A stretch of DNA of 64,000 bases from Helicobacter sp. MIT 21-1697 (lineage in GTDB: Bacteria; Campylobacterota; Campylobacteria; Campylobacterales; Helicobacteraceae), in assembly GCF_026241255.1 (NCBI RefSeq), contig NZ_JAPHNC010000005.1, positions 62,001 to 126,000 of the forward strand, in the 5' to 3' direction. A model generated the notes under the pieces. It had not been told where the DNA came from, did no database searches, and worked only from the letters and a program-made list of their open reading frames with translations. A program made the position numbers and the translations under genes. Below are positions 34,397-45,257 of the stretch, piece by piece (positions within the stretch are counted from its first letter, which is position 1; every line of letters starts with the position of its first letter).

Positions 34397-37219
34397 TTAC
34401 GCTTTTTCAATGCGGCATAAACCACATTTTGTTTCCGGACAAGCAGAGTTGTAATCATATCCATAACTGCTAATCATATTTGCCGATTCGCCTATTGCAT
34501 AAGGTTTTGTGCCTTCTGGATATTTATCAAGTCGCGATTCTCCTTGGTCCATACCAGAGAAATTTTGAGGCAACCAAATACTATTTTCATCTACTCTTGT
34601 GGAAATTTTCGCAGGGACAAGGATTCTGCAACCATTTGTTCCATATATCCACACCAAATCGCCATTTTTTACATTAAGCTCTCCAGCTTTATTTGGGTGA
34701 ATCTCCACAAACATTTCTCCCTCTACTTCGGCTAAATATTTCGCACTACGCGTTTCTGCTCCTGTCCCCATATGAGCCACTAAACGCCCGCTAAGCATAT
34801 TGATAGGAAATTCTTTTACCCAATCTTTTTCCTTTTGGCGCGAAACATACTTCACATTAGCGCGGAAAAGATTTGGCTTATCTGGAAAACTTGGATATTT
34901 ATCTACCAAATCCCCTCGCACAGAGTGCAAAGGCTCACGATGCAATGGAATCTTATCATACCAATTCCATACATTTGCTCTTGCTTTTCCATTGCCATAA
35001 GGACATAATCCCGCTTCTAGTGCTTTTTCTACCAAAATATTATTGCCTATACCCAAAGCAAAAGTGCTTCCCTCAATCGCTGCTTTTTCAGATTCTGTAA
35101 GTTTAATCCCTAAAGATTCTGCATTTGCTGCAGTTACAGGAGCGTGTCCGCCGCTATGTTTTGCATTAGGCAAACTTCTGGAAGTGAGCATACTTTGTCC
35201 ATCTGGACTTGTAACACCCCAATTCACGCGGAATCCCATACCTCCACGCATAACAGGAATGCTATCATTATACATTACAGGGGTGCCGGGGTGTTTATCA
35301 CTCCAACAAGGCCAAGGTAGCCCATAATAATCTCCCTTAAACTCTCCTGTGCCTTCCAGCGTTACTTTATCAAATAAATGCCAATTTTCTTGGTGAGCTT
35401 TTAGCCTCTCTGGACTCATACCTTGCAACCCAATGCTACGAATACTTTGGGTAAGCTCAGTAGTTGCGTCCTCTGGCCACATAAATTGCTCTCGCCCTTT
35501 TGATTTTGCTATATCATAAAGTCGCCATTGCAATTCTTTTAAGAATCCTAGTCTATCGGCTAAACCAAAAAGGAACTCCTCATCAGGTCGGCATTCAAAG
35601 AGTGGTTCCATTACTTTAGAGCGCCATTGATAGCTACGATTTGTTGCTGCGACACTTCCGCTTGTCTCCATTTGCGAAGCTGCTGGAAGCATAAAAAGAT
35701 TATCGCTTCTATCACTATAAATTGCCAAGTCATTGACATAAGGATCAACAAATACTACCAAATCCAACATATCCATTGCCTTTTTTTGCAAATCAAGCAA
35801 AGAAACCGTTGTCATACCTGAACCAATCACAACAAGAGCACGCAATTTTGTGCCACCATTATTTGCAGCATTTTCCTCATCTAGCACACCAAACTTCCAA
35901 GTAGAATGGGCAAAACCGGTTTTACCCATCATTTCTGCATCTTTGAAGCGAGAAAGCATCCATTCATACTCAACGCCCCAATGCTTACAAAAATGTCGCC
36001 AAGCAGGCTCGCCTAACCCATAATATCCGGGCAAAGAATCTGCAAGGTTGTTCATATCTGAAGCTCCCTGCACATTATCGTGCCCTCTTAAGATATTCAC
36101 GCCTCCGCCATTTTTACCAATATTACCCAAAAACATTTGCAAAATAGGCATAATTCTTGTATTGCTTGTGCCAATGGTATGTTGTGTAAGCCCTTGATTC
36201 CAAATCAAACTTGCAGGTTTTGCCGCTGCCATTTCTTCAGCAATATGTCTAATTTCATCAGCTGGGATTCCACAAATATCTGCTGCCACTTCTGGTGAGA
36301 ATTTTTGTGCCTCTTTGATAATATCCTCATAGCCATATACTCTCTCTTTGAGGAATTGTTCATCATAAAGCTTTTTAGCAATAATATGATTGAGCAATCC
36401 ATAAGCAAAGGCTATATCTGTCCCGCTGCGGATTCTATGAAATTCATCACATTTAGCTGCAGTTTTTGTAAAACGCGGGTCAATGCACACAAGCTTTGCA
36501 CCTTGCTCTTTAGCGCGCAAAATATGCACCATTGATACAGGGTGATTGACTGCTGGGTTTGCTCCGATGACTAAAATATATTTTGAGAACATCATATCGC
36601 CAAGATGATTTGTCATACCACCATACCCGAATGTATTCGCCACACCGGCGACTGTTGGGCTGTGTCAAACTCTAGCGCAATGATCTATATTATTTGTCCC
36701 AAAAAATGCTGCAAACTTACGAATGTAATAGCTTTGCTCATTAGAACATTTTGCACTTCCTAAAAACATCACCGCATCAGGACCGCTTTCTTCTCTAATT
36801 TGCTTAAGCTGTGCAGCGATTTTATCCATTGCCTCATCATATTTAAGTCTTGTCCATTGTCCATTTTCTTTTGCCAAAGGATAGCGCAATCTTGTTTCGC
36901 TTCTTGCTCTATCAATTAAATCTGCACCTTTGCAACAATGCCCACCTTGTGAAATTGGGTGGTCTTGTGCCACTTCTTGACGCACCCATACGCCATCTTG
37001 CACTTCAGCAATTACACCACAACCTACAGAGCAGTGTGTGCAAATGGTTTTAATTTTTTGAGCTTGTGGATATTTTTCCTTAAGCTCTGCCTCACTTGCT
37101 GACCTAACAATTTTCTCACCCTCATTTCCCAAAGCACTGCTTACACCAGCCACAGAAGCCAATGCAGAGAGCTTGAGGAATGAACGCCGAGCATTGCGTC
37201 TATTGTTTGCCTCGCTCAT
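34397..37219 (-). CDS. fdhA: selenocysteine-containing formate dehydrogenase large subunit FdhA
   Basis: Read through an in-frame UGA at 36665-36667 this is one 940-residue enzyme oxidising formate to CO2 in the periplasm. UGA is codon 185 and lies in the family site CARV-U-HSPTVAG, where Sec binds molybdenum. The N-terminus has a Tat signal (RRSFLKLSALASVAG), then the [4Fe-4S] cluster CTHCSVGCG with GGHCCKG. The C-terminal molybdopterin domain is complete. The start at 37219 has AGGAG five bases upstream. Automated calling would split it at 36665/36643. It needs SelA/B/C/D from elsewhere in the genome. Confidence 0.95.
36637..36667 (-). promoter_or_regulatory. bacterial SECIS hairpin after the UGA codon of fdhA
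   Basis: Thirteen bases after UGA (36665-36667) comes the stem UCGCC-GGUGU-GGCGA (36651-36637): five perfect pairs and a GGUGU loop. Bacterial SECIS elements that bind SelB need a GU in the apical loop at this spacing, as in E. coli fdhF. Confidence 0.85.
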
Positions 37220-37239
37220 TTTCACTCCTTATTTATTGT

Positions 37240-37455
37240 TTATTTGGCAACTGAAAAATAAGTTTGCCAATATTTCGTATCATCACGATACAACACTTCT
37301 TGCTTTTTGCTCTTGCCTCTGATGACTTCTTTTTGTGCGTGTTCTCCAGAACAACCAGTCAAACTAAGAGAGCCTATCGCAACCACAGCACCACCTACTC
37401 CAGCAGTTTTTAAAAACTTACGCCGAGTTTGATTGCTTTCTTGCATTTTAGACAT
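37240..37455 (-). CDS. small Tat-signal protein of the formate dehydrogenase region
   Basis: Seventy-one residues, almost half of it a Tat signal (RRKFLKTAGVGGAVVAIGSL) ending in a lipobox-like LTGC. The rest is a short polar peptide. It lies 20 bases before fdhA behind AGGAGGC. It matches the known family of small Tat targets seen beside fdhA in this group. The function is unknown; an assembly or export role is inferred from position. Confidence 0.85.
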   Translation of the reverse strand: MSKMQESNQTRRKFLKTAGVGGAVVAIGSLSLTGCSGEHAQKEVIRGKSKKQEVLYRDDTKYWQTYFSVAK

Positions 37456-37546
37456 ATAGCCTCCTTTTTTTGACTTTGGGATAAACCCATTTGAACCCTT
37501 TATGTTAAGAGCTCAAATCAACTTACCCCCTAATACTAAAGAATCT

Positions 37547-38206
37547 TCATTTTAAACTCCGCTCCACATTTAAAAAACTCTGCAATAAATAGCCCACACT
37601 TGCATAATAACTCAAATCCTCTCTTTGAATAAGTGCATCTACAACAAAATCCCCTAAAGGAATCACTAACTCATTTACAACTTGGACGCTCAACGCTCTG
37701 TCTCCCTCATTGGGAGAGAGCAAAAGATACCGCATTAAAAGCAACAAAAAGCCTAAGTGCTCCTCACTTTCTTTACATTCTTGAGTATTGAGCCTAAAAG
37801 TGCTTTGTTTAGTAAGAGTCCGAGCTTGAAGTAAAGCCTTGCCATTCAAATGTCCCTCAAGGTAATGGGAGAGATAGAGCATTATTTGAGAATTGCTCAT
37901 CTCTTTTTTTTCTTTTTTATTCTTTTGAGGCAATGGCACATTGTCTTGAGGCACAGCAAAAGGCAAGATAAAAGTATGCGTATATTCGCGCAGAATCTGC
38001 TCTATACCCTTACGCTCTAACTCACTCTCTAAAAGCTCAAAATGCACACTATCTCGCTCATCAAGGATATTTTCTTTTAAAATTTTTACTTGTTTTAACA
38101 ACACGTTTGAGCGCTCACTTAATAATTCATACAAAAATAATCCTGCAAAAAAATCATAATATAATGCTCTTGCATTTGCTACGGATTCCAAAACATCTCG
38201 TGCCAT
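37547..38206 (-). CDS. TorD-family chaperone for FdhA
   Basis: A 219-residue, all-helical cytoplasmic protein. The opening ARALYYDFFAGLFLYE and the later LPLPQ-like linker region and FLLLLMRYLLL fit the TorD/DmsD fold, which guards Tat substrates until their cofactor is inserted. It touches the polyferredoxin gene (overlap of one base at 38206) and precedes the fdh genes, so FdhA is the likely client. Confidence 0.82.
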   Translation of the reverse strand: MARDVLESVANARALYYDFFAGLFLYELLSERSNVLLKQVKILKENILDERDSVHFELLESELERKGIEQILREYTHTFILPFAVPQDNVPLPQKNKKEKKEMSNSQIMLYLSHYLEGHLNGKALLQARTLTKQSTFRLNTQECKESEEHLGFLLLLMRYLLLSPNEGDRALSVQVVNELVIPLGDFVVDALIQREDLSYYASVGYLLQSFLNVERSLK

Positions 38207-39738
38207 TAATGCGCTCCCTCAAACATCACTTTTACCTTGCAATCCGCACAGCATTCTAAAGTTTTAAGCTTAAGAGTATCGCTGCCAAAAGCAGGGGCAA
38301 GAATACCCTTAATTTTTTCAATACTTTTACGCGTAGCAAAAATTTTATCACATTCTACACATCTAAAGGGTTCATCAGCTGCAATTTTAGTATATTCAAA
38401 GCTTTGTGGAATAAGATTGAGTATGTGAGATTCTATACTTAAGACTTTTTCGGCACAACTTGCCACACAATACCCACAATCCGTGCAGAGTGAGGATTTA
38501 TAAAGCAACTCAAATGATGAATTATTGTTAATCAGGGCATTTGTGTTGCACGCTTCTACGCAACTAAGGCACATTGTGCAGTTTTGTGCATCAATACCCA
38601 CAATACCAAAGCCCTTAATTGCCACTTTGCCATATTCTTCTTGCTTAATCCAAAAACGCATACGTTCAGCAAAAATATCTTTGCTGCTCTCCTTGCTTGT
38701 GGGTGTATAAATATAGTGGCTTTGCGTAAGTGGTGCAATCTCATCTAAACACGAAAGAGCATCTTCTTGGTAGAAAAAAATCGCCTCTTTATCAAAAATG
38801 CGCTTATAGATAGTATTGATAGATTCTACCTCATCGTGTATATGCTCTCCTAAAGGCGTATAAACCACAACAGATGAGCTACTCTCTTGCAAAAGTGTAA
38901 GGAAATAAGTGCTATTAAGCATATCTGGCACTTCTAACACAAAAGGCAGGAGTAAGGAATTATGCTTCCTAAGTGCGCGAAAGTTATGAGTAAAATGGGG
39001 CGATTCAAAATCTGACCTTGCTATTATAAGTGGTATGCGCCCTTTATAAAGTCGTGCTTTATAAGTAAAGGCTTCCAATCCATCGCCTTCGCGTTGCATA
39101 CTTCCTGTGGGACACACACTCACGCATTTACCACAAGCAATACAATCAATCGGGGAGAGCTGCAATATCTTTAGAGAATCATCGCTACTTACACCCATAG
39201 TTGGGCATATATCAACACAGCTATGGCAAATATTATCGCCATTTGGCAATGTCCGCCTTCCCTGATATTGGCAATGCAATGGGTCAAAGACAATATGGCG
39301 ACTATAAGCTTGCTCCCCACATAAAGAAAGCAAAACTTGCAACATTGAATCTGCGCTGTCATACATATTTGGTGTATGCACACCTTTAAAATGAGGGAGA
39401 TTCTCAAGTGGAGCAAATGAAACTACTTGCGAAGTAGTAATTTCATCAATCTCACCTTGAGCGTTTTTGAAATATAATTTAAAATCTCCAAGATGTCCGC
39501 TAAGACGCACAAAATCTTGTGGTAAAAGATGAAGCACCTCAAGTGCAGTATGTTTTTCATTGACACAAAGTGCTAAAAATTCATCGCATAACTCTCCATA
39601 GCCTATTACCACACAATGTGGCGTAACTATGCTTAAAATATCTTTGCTAAAAGAAGTAAAATCAAGCGTGAGCTCATTGCATTCTTGCAGGATTTCTAAT
39701 TCTTCATTGCTTAAAATTTCATTGATTGTGTCTTTCAT
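38206..39738 (-). CDS. multi-[4Fe-4S] ferredoxin-like protein
   Basis: A 510-residue cytoplasmic protein with at least four cluster motifs: CHSCVDICPTMGV, CIACGKCVSVCPTGSM, CTMCLSCVEACNTNAL and CTDCGYCVASC. A C-terminal CVEC with CCADC could bind a further metal. It has no signal or membrane helix. It is the first gene of the fdh cluster; homologues occur beside TorD-like and fdh genes in this class. The electron partner is unknown. Confidence 0.85.
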   Translation of the reverse strand: MKDTINEILSNEELEILQECNELTLDFTSFSKDILSIVTPHCVVIGYGELCDEFLALCVNEKHTALEVLHLLPQDFVRLSGHLGDFKLYFKNAQGEIDEITTSQVVSFAPLENLPHFKGVHTPNMYDSADSMLQVLLSLCGEQAYSRHIVFDPLHCQYQGRRTLPNGDNICHSCVDICPTMGVSSDDSLKILQLSPIDCIACGKCVSVCPTGSMQREGDGLEAFTYKARLYKGRIPLIIARSDFESPHFTHNFRALRKHNSLLLPFVLEVPDMLNSTYFLTLLQESSSSVVVYTPLGEHIHDEVESINTIYKRIFDKEAIFFYQEDALSCLDEIAPLTQSHYIYTPTSKESSKDIFAERMRFWIKQEEYGKVAIKGFGIVGIDAQNCTMCLSCVEACNTNALINNNSSFELLYKSSLCTDCGYCVASCAEKVLSIESHILNLIPQSFEYTKIAADEPFRCVECDKIFATRKSIEKIKGILAPAFGSDTLKLKTLECCADCKVKVMFEGAH

Positions 39739-39903
39739 CTTTACCTTACTTTCTTCATTGCGATTATTCCCAAATCTTATGCAATATAATACTTCACTTC
39801 AGCAAAAATTAAAGCATTTTTTAACCCAAATACTTTTATATAATTTACAACATATCGGTTTTTGTAACACTCTTGCACAAGTTTATCTCTTTATCATCAA
39901 ATG
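39739..39903. other. intergenic region between pabA and the fdh cluster
   Basis: The 165 AT-rich bases probably hold the start of the fdh transcript: TATTAT and TATATT-like -10 candidates lie on the minus strand about 40-50 bases before the ferredoxin ATG, with no clear -35. A 7-bp inverted repeat (TGTAACA 39873-39879, TGTTACA 39902-39908) reaches into the pabA stop and may be a weak terminator or an operator. Confidence 0.4.
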
Positions 39904-40494
39904 TTACAATGCAAGAAAGTTTTGCACTATACACCTTCCTTGCTCTTGTAGGATAGATTCAGGGTGGAATTGCACGCCATAGCTTTGATAATCTCGCGCT
40001 TTAAGTGCGAGGAGCACTCCGCTTTCACTATACCCTAATGCTTCACACTGCCCTAATTTACTCACATAGAGCGAATGATAGAGAGCAACTTTTACCCCCT
40101 GCCTGATACCTTTAAACAAAGGGTGTGGAGTAAAATAAAAATGTGCATTTTTGCCGTGTGTGGGATTTGCAAGAGAAATAACCTCTCCCCCAAAGGCTTG
40201 AGCGATACATTGATGTCCCAAACAAATACCTAGAATCTTCTTCGTTGGCGCAAAATGCCTAATCGCATCAAGACACACACCTGATTCTAAAGGGTGGCTC
40301 GGACCCGGAGAGATAATAAGATGAGCGATAGAATGCTTTTCACAAAGCTGCTCTAATGCCAATAAAGATATATCATTTGGCACGACAAGAGCCTTTGCAC
40401 CACATTGCTTGAGCAAATAAAGCACATTGTAAGTAAAAGAATCATAATTATCAATCATTAGCACTTTTGGTGCTTTATGCTTTTGTCTATTCAT
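39904..40494 (-). CDS. pabA: aminodeoxychorismate synthase glutamine amidotransferase subunit
   Basis: A 196-residue class I amidotransferase giving ammonia to PabB for p-aminobenzoate and folate. Motifs: DNYDSFTYNVLYLL, the nucleophile in LGICLGHQCIAQAFGG (Cys), and the His-Glu pair in VQFHPESIL. ATG at 40494, eight bases after the pabB-pabC stop, is preferred to an overlapping upstream TTG. It could also serve anthranilate synthase, as PabA/TrpG enzymes do, but the fused neighbour points to folate. Confidence 0.92.
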   Translation of the reverse strand: MNRQKHKAPKVLMIDNYDSFTYNVLYLLKQCGAKALVVPNDISLLALEQLCEKHSIAHLIISPGPSHPLESGVCLDAIRHFAPTKKILGICLGHQCIAQAFGGEVISLANPTHGKNAHFYFTPHPLFKGIRQGVKVALYHSLYVSKLGQCEALGYSESGVLLALKARDYQSYGVQFHPESILQEQGRCIVQNFLAL

Positions 40495-40501
40495 TGTGTC
40501 T

Positions 40502-42352
40502 TCATTTATCAAGCTGCACCTGCACTATGCCACGCACAGAATTTATGCAGTAGATTGTCTGCGCTTTTGCAAGATGTTTATGTGTTAAAGTTTTTGCCTC
40601 TATCGCTCCACTTTGGAGTAATACTTGAGCCAAAGTGCCACTAAGCAACCCACTTTTGCGCTTTGGCGTATAGAATCTCCCCTCTATCTCAAGCACGATA
40701 TTGCTTCGCGCACCCTCGCATAGCTCACCCTTTTGGTTACAATAGAGCACATCAAATACCGCGCCAGATTCTATAAGTTTTACAGAATCTGCAAAATGTG
40801 CTCTTTGTGTGCTTTTGTGGCGTAAAAAGAGATTATGAGAATCTTGCCTATATGCAGAGAGAATTACACGAGTAGAGCGATGAGGCACAAAAGGTTTGAT
40901 TACAAGATTCAAGCTGCCATTTGGCAAGAGGCTTAATCGCAATATTGCACGCTCTTGTGGCATTTGTTGTTTGCAAAATGTAAAAAATACCTGTGCTTGT
41001 TTCACACAATCTCGTTGTGCCAAGCTCTCAATGTGCGGAAATACAAGATGCGAAAATGTAAGATGTGGCACATAAGATTCCCTAAAAGATGTAACAAATG
41101 AGACAAGATGGGTAACATCAAAACCACATTGACGAGCAGAGCGCAAAAGTCGTTCTAAATGCTCTTTTAAAAGAAAAATGCGTCCATTATCAAAAAGCAT
41201 TGTCTCAAAGAGTGCAAAAGATTCTAAAGGAATGGCTTGTAAGAAATGAGTTTTAAGCGCAAGTTCGGCATATTCACTCTCGCATACAGAATCCCACACT
41301 ACCCCACTTCCCACACCATAGCGATAAAAATCCTCTTTTGTAGATTTAAAAAGTGTGCGAATAGGCACACAAAATGACATTTTCTTAGCAGAAATCACGC
41401 CCAATGCACCGCAATACACACCCCTTTGGCGAGATTCTAAACTCTGAATAATCTCCATTGTTTTAAGCTTTGGCGCACCCGTAATGCTACCACAAGGAAA
41501 AAGCGCACAGAAAATATCGCGCAATGAAGTGTGCTTGGAGATTTTGCCCTGCAAAGTAGAAACCATTTGAAAAAGCGTGGGATAGCTCTTTATCGCGCAG
41601 AGATTCTTTATATGTAAGGAATTAGGCTTGATAATCTTGCTTAAATCATTGCGCAATAAATCTACAATCATCATATTTTCGCTACGATTTTTTCTATCTT
41701 GCTGCAATGTGCGCTTTTGCAGAGAATCTAACGTATGGATTTTTGCCCTTTTTATCGTGCCTTTCATCGGTTGGGCAGTAATTGTGCGATTTTTTACCTT
41801 AAAGAAAAGTTCGGGCGAAAAGCAAAGAATCTCACCAAAGGTATTTTTGATATATGCCTTATATGCGGTGTTTTGGCGCAATAGAATCTCCTTAAAAAGC
41901 TGCTTGGAGCGCACTTTGGAGTAAAGCTTTAACTCTTGGGTATAATTAATTTGATAACTCTCGCCTTTTAAAATATACTCTTTAATGCGCTTAAATGCGC
42001 TCTTATAACGCTCATTATCAAGCCCTTGTAAAGCAAAGAGTGAGAATGGCGTATGATGTGGCATTTTGAGATTTTTACATTTGTGCCTTTGAGTGAAATA
42101 TGCAAAATACAGCAATGGCTGCTTGTATGGAGATATTGTAGTCTTTAAATGCCTAGAGAGATGAATATATGCCTTTGCCTGATAGGCTTGGAGCAACACG
42201 CCCGCCTCATAAGTCATATAGCCGACAAAATAGCCTTTGGGCTTGGATTTGAGGGTAGATTCTATACATTCAAGTGCGCTTAAAACTCCTTGCACATCAA
42301 AGGCAATGAGCTTTCTTGTAGGATTTTTATATTTAAAATTGCCATAAATCAT
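40502..42352 (-). CDS. pabBC: fused aminodeoxychorismate synthase I / aminodeoxychorismate lyase
   Basis: A 616-residue fusion. Residues 1-365 are the chorismate-using PabB: TAQPMKGTIKRA, SENMMIVDLLRNDLSKI and FPCGSITGAPKLKTMEII. From about 380 on comes a PLP fold-type IV lyase (PabC): FALFETMLFDNGRIFLLKEH at its start, and FYTPKRKSGLLSGTLAQVLL near the end. Together with PabA it makes p-aminobenzoate for folate. The fusion is known in several proteobacteria. Confidence 0.92.
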   Translation of the reverse strand: MIYGNFKYKNPTRKLIAFDVQGVLSALECIESTLKSKPKGYFVGYMTYEAGVLLQAYQAKAYIHLSRHLKTTISPYKQPLLYFAYFTQRHKCKNLKMPHHTPFSLFALQGLDNERYKSAFKRIKEYILKGESYQINYTQELKLYSKVRSKQLFKEILLRQNTAYKAYIKNTFGEILCFSPELFFKVKNRTITAQPMKGTIKRAKIHTLDSLQKRTLQQDRKNRSENMMIVDLLRNDLSKIIKPNSLHIKNLCAIKSYPTLFQMVSTLQGKISKHTSLRDIFCALFPCGSITGAPKLKTMEIIQSLESRQRGVYCGALGVISAKKMSFCVPIRTLFKSTKEDFYRYGVGSGVVWDSVCESEYAELALKTHFLQAIPLESFALFETMLFDNGRIFLLKEHLERLLRSARQCGFDVTHLVSFVTSFRESYVPHLTFSHLVFPHIESLAQRDCVKQAQVFFTFCKQQMPQERAILRLSLLPNGSLNLVIKPFVPHRSTRVILSAYRQDSHNLFLRHKSTQRAHFADSVKLIESGAVFDVLYCNQKGELCEGARSNIVLEIEGRFYTPKRKSGLLSGTLAQVLLQSGAIEAKTLTHKHLAKAQTIYCINSVRGIVQVQLDK

Positions 42353-42385
42353 CGCATAATGCTACCTTAGAGCATTAAATATTTG

Positions 42386-42415
42386 AAAAATTTAGGGAGA
42401 GAGTATTATTCCCTA
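42386..42415 (-). terminator. possible terminator after rplQ
   Basis: On the minus strand a 6-bp stem (TAGGGA/TCCCTA) with an 11-base loop is followed by AATTTTT. The stem is short but lies in the only gap between the ribosomal cluster and pabBC. Confidence 0.45.
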
Positions 42416-42453
42416 TTTTAAGCAGTAGATAGAATTTGGCGACAAGAGTTTGA

Positions 42454-42804
42454 TTATACAAACTCAATAAATGCCATTTGTGAAGCATCGCCTCGGCGCA
42501 GTCGTGTGCGCTGGATTCTTGTATATCCACCATTGCGCGAAGCATATTTAGGCGCTAGTTCTGTAACAAGCTTTTTTGTAGCTCCCTTATGTTGCAAATA
42601 TGCAAACACATAGCGATGCGCATTCAAATCTCCACTGCGCGCTGTTGTAATAAGCTTTTCAATATAACTTTGCAATTCCTTTGCCTTAAAAACGCTTGTT
42701 TCAATCTTGCCATATTCAATAAGTGCGATAGCAAGATTCTTAAGCAATGCCTTGCGATGGGCTGAAGTCCGCCCTAATTTCCTATATCCGTGTCTATGTC
42801 TCAT
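42454..42804 (-). CDS. rplQ: 50S ribosomal protein L17
   Basis: A 116-residue protein starting [20 protein letters not shown], the universal L17 start. It is the last gene of the alpha-operon end, after rpoA, and is of normal length. A terminator-like hairpin follows. Confidence 0.98.
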   Translation of the reverse strand: MRHRHGYRKLGRTSAHRKALLKNLAIALIEYGKIETSVFKAKELQSYIEKLITTARSGDLNAHRYVFAYLQHKGATKKLVTELAPKYASRNGGYTRIQRTRLRRGDASQMAFIEFV

Positions 42805-42818
42805 TGTTTTGCTCCCAA

Positions 42819-43823
42819 CTAATTATTCTTAATCTTTGCTAACTTACGATTAAGCATTAGCAAAATATCATCAGCAATCTCCCCACCAACAGGGTATCCA
42901 AGCTCATAAAGCTTTTCAGCAATTTCATCATAAGATTTCTTACCCATATTTTTGATATTTTTAAGCTCGTTCTCACTCATAATCACAAGCTCACCTACAT
43001 ATTTTAAACCAGACCTATCAAGGCAATTAAAACAACGCGCACTCAAGCTGAGCGTGTCTATTTTAATCATCAAAGTTTTAAGCTCTCCAGAATCTTCAGA
43101 AATATTCCTTGCGCTATTAGAAGCAGCGCTTAAATCCACACCAAAAATGCTCATTTGCTTGTGCATTATGGCTATGGCTTCCTTAAAGGCTGTGATAGGT
43201 TCAATCTGTCCATCTGTCTCAATGTCAAACACAATCTTTTCATAATTTGGATTATCTTCAACAAGCACATTTTCAATTTCATACACTGCTTTTTTTACAG
43301 GCGTAAAATACGCATCAAGTGGGATATAATCCTCTGAAATTTTGCCACGTATGCTTTCACTTGGCACATATCCGATACCCTTTTGCACAATAAGAGAAAA
43401 GCTCAAAGAAGCATTCTCATTGATTGTTGCTAAATATGCTTCCGGATTAACAATCCCTACCATATCATTAACAAGTTCGTTTGCACTTAAAACCATTGGA
43501 CCCTTAAACTCATAGTGAAGCTGCACATTATCACTCTCTTTATCCTTGATAAGAAAACGAATGTTCTTAAGATTCGTGATAAAATGCGATACATCTTCTA
43601 CAATACCCCTAATTGAATCAAATTCGTGTGTTACACCCTGAATCCTTAATGCAATAGGAGCATACCCCACAGAGCTTGAAAGAAGCAAGCGGCGAATAGG
43701 GTGAGCAAGAGTGATAGCGTAACCTGATTCAAAAGGATAAACGCTAATTTTGATTCTATTGGTTGAAACTTCCTCAATGCTTATATCAGTAGGGATATAA
43801 GGCTCAATTTTAATCATATTCAT
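42819..43823 (-). CDS. rpoA: RNA polymerase alpha subunit
   Basis: A 334-residue subunit. The N-terminal dimer domain has [20 protein letters not shown], and the C-terminal domain (from about residue 255) has [20 protein letters not shown] and [15 protein letters not shown], which contact UP elements and activators. ATG at 43823 lies ten bases after AAGGA; another ATG two codons later is possible. Confidence 0.98.
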   Translation of the reverse strand: MNMIKIEPYIPTDISIEEVSTNRIKISVYPFESGYAITLAHPIRRLLLSSSVGYAPIALRIQGVTHEFDSIRGIVEDVSHFITNLKNIRFLIKDKESDNVQLHYEFKGPMVLSANELVNDMVGIVNPEAYLATINENASLSFSLIVQKGIGYVPSESIRGKISEDYIPLDAYFTPVKKAVYEIENVLVEDNPNYEKIVFDIETDGQIEPITAFKEAIAIMHKQMSIFGVDLSAASNSARNISEDSGELKTLMIKIDTLSLSARCFNCLDRSGLKYVGELVIMSENELKNIKNMGKKSYDEIAEKLYELGYPVGGEIADDILLMLNRKLAKIKNN

Positions 43824-43850
43824 TCTACAACCATCCTTATGTTTTATTTC

Positions 43851-44477
43851 TTATTTAGAGTAAAGCTCAACGATTAGTCTTTCCTCAATAGGTATTACAA
43901 CCTCTTCCCTTTGCGGAAAACGCGTGAATATGCCAAATTTCTTTTCCTTATCCACATCCACCCAAGGAACAATACCTGTTTGAGAAGTCAAATCAATCGC
44001 CCGAATCACTTGAGGATTATTTTTACTTTTTTCTTTTACCTCAATCTTTTGTCCGGGCTTTACCATATACGAGGGAATATCTACACGTTTACCATTGATA
44101 AGAATATGCCCGTGTGTAACAAGCTGACGCGCAAAGCGACGTGTTGTCGCAAAACCCATACGATACACAACATTATCAAGTCGTTGCTCAATAATACGCA
44201 CAAGATTCTCACCTGTATTGCCTTCTTGGCGATTAGCTTCTTTAAAAAGTGCGCGGAATTGCTTTTCGCTTACGCCATACATAATTTTGGCTTTTTGTTT
44301 TTCGCGAAGCTGCAAACCATATTCAGAAATCTTGCCTCGCTTTTGCCCGTGCTGCCCGGGTCCATAAGGACGCTTATCAAGCGCGCATTTACCTGCCAAT
44401 CTCCTTTCACCCTTGAGCGCAAGAGATATGCCAAATCGTCTCTCTAATTTTTCAACTGGTCCTCTATATCGTGCCAT
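43851..44477 (-). CDS. rpsD: 30S ribosomal protein S4
   Basis: A 208-residue assembly protein of the small subunit. It starts [19 protein letters not shown] and has the S4 RNA-binding domain at [20 protein letters not shown], followed by [20 protein letters not shown]. It lies between rpsK and rpoA, the usual alpha-operon order. Confidence 0.98.
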   Translation of the reverse strand: MARYRGPVEKLERRFGISLALKGERRLAGKCALDKRPYGPGQHGQKRGKISEYGLQLREKQKAKIMYGVSEKQFRALFKEANRQEGNTGENLVRIIEQRLDNVVYRMGFATTRRFARQLVTHGHILINGKRVDIPSYMVKPGQKIEVKEKSKNNPQVIRAIDLTSQTGIVPWVDVDKEKKFGIFTRFPQREEVVIPIEERLIVELYSK

Positions 44478-44487
44478 TTATACTCCC

Positions 44488-44880
44488 TTACACTCTTCGT
44501 CTTTTTGGTGGTCTGCACCCATTATGTGGCAATGGCGTAATATCTTTAAGCCATAGCACCTTGATACCTTCAACAGCTCCTACACTTTTTACAGCTGTTT
44601 CGCGTCCGCTGCCGGGTCCTTGAACCTTAATGCCCACTTCCTTGATGCCGTGCTCTTTTGCCTTTTCCATTGCAGATTCTACTGCTTGCTGTGCAGCATA
44701 AGGTGTGGATTTCTTGCTTCCTTTGAATCCCAATCCACCAGCAGTAGCCCAACACAATACATTGCCCATTTCATCAGTGATTGTTACATTTGTATTGTTA
44801 AATGATGCAGAAATGCACACTATACCTCGTGCAATATTTTTTTTGACATTTTTTTTCTTTGTTACACTTTTTTTTGCCAT
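44488..44880 (-). CDS. rpsK: 30S ribosomal protein S11
   Basis: A 130-residue platform protein with [20 protein letters not shown] and the C-terminal [16 protein letters not shown]. The basic N-terminus is encoded by several runs of eight A, an ordinary result of lysine codons here. Confidence 0.98.
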   Translation of the reverse strand: MAKKSVTKKKNVKKNIARGIVCISASFNNTNVTITDEMGNVLCWATAGGLGFKGSKKSTPYAAQQAVESAMEKAKEHGIKEVGIKVQGPGSGRETAVKSVGAVEGIKVLWLKDITPLPHNGCRPPKRRRV

Positions 44881-44891
44881 ACCTACACTCC

Positions 44892-45254
44892 TTACTTACT
44901 ACCAACTGTTTTCTTTTTGCCCTTGCGCGTGCGAGCATTATTTTTGGTAGTTTGTCCCCGAACAGGCAAACCCTTTCTATGTCTCAAGCCCCTGTAACTC
45001 CCTAAATCCATTAAGGATTTAATATCCATTGTTACTTTCTTTCTAAGGTCGCCCTCTACCATATAACTTTCTTGAATCTTTTTTGCAATAGATGAGACTT
45101 CATCTTCGCTGAGATCAGAAACTCGCTTATCAAAAGAAATATTCACAGCCTTAAGAATATCTTGAGAACTCTTAAGTCCAATGCCATAAATATAAGTGAG
45201 AGCATACTCCACTCTTTTCTTTTTTGGCAAATCTACACCAGCAATTCTAGCCAT
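44892..45254 (-). CDS. rpsM: 30S ribosomal protein S13
   Basis: A 120-residue head protein starting [20 protein letters not shown] and ending in the [14 protein letters not shown] tail that reaches the P site. Spacing to rpmJ is three bases. Confidence 0.98.
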   Translation of the reverse strand: MARIAGVDLPKKKRVEYALTYIYGIGLKSSQDILKAVNISFDKRVSDLSEDEVSSIAKKIQESYMVEGDLRKKVTMDIKSLMDLGSYRGLRHRKGLPVRGQTTKNNARTRKGKKKTVGSK

Positions 45255-45257
45255 TTT

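Noticed and set aside
34397-36643. A separate 748-residue molybdopterin oxidoreductase starting at 36643
   Set aside because: It is the part of FdhA after the Sec codon; the two frames are in register and the UGA lies at the catalytic residue.
39873-39908. TGTAACA/TGTTACA inverted repeat as a regulator site
   Set aside because: The arms are 22 bases apart and one overlaps the pabA stop; too weak to call an operator or terminator with confidence.
40494-42352. pabB-pabC fusion as a novelty
   Set aside because: Such fusions are known in several bacteria; kept as annotation only.
44820-44880. Several T8/A8 runs in rpsK as slippage sites
   Set aside because: They encode lysine-rich ribosomal protein ends in an essential gene and are ordinary for this base composition.
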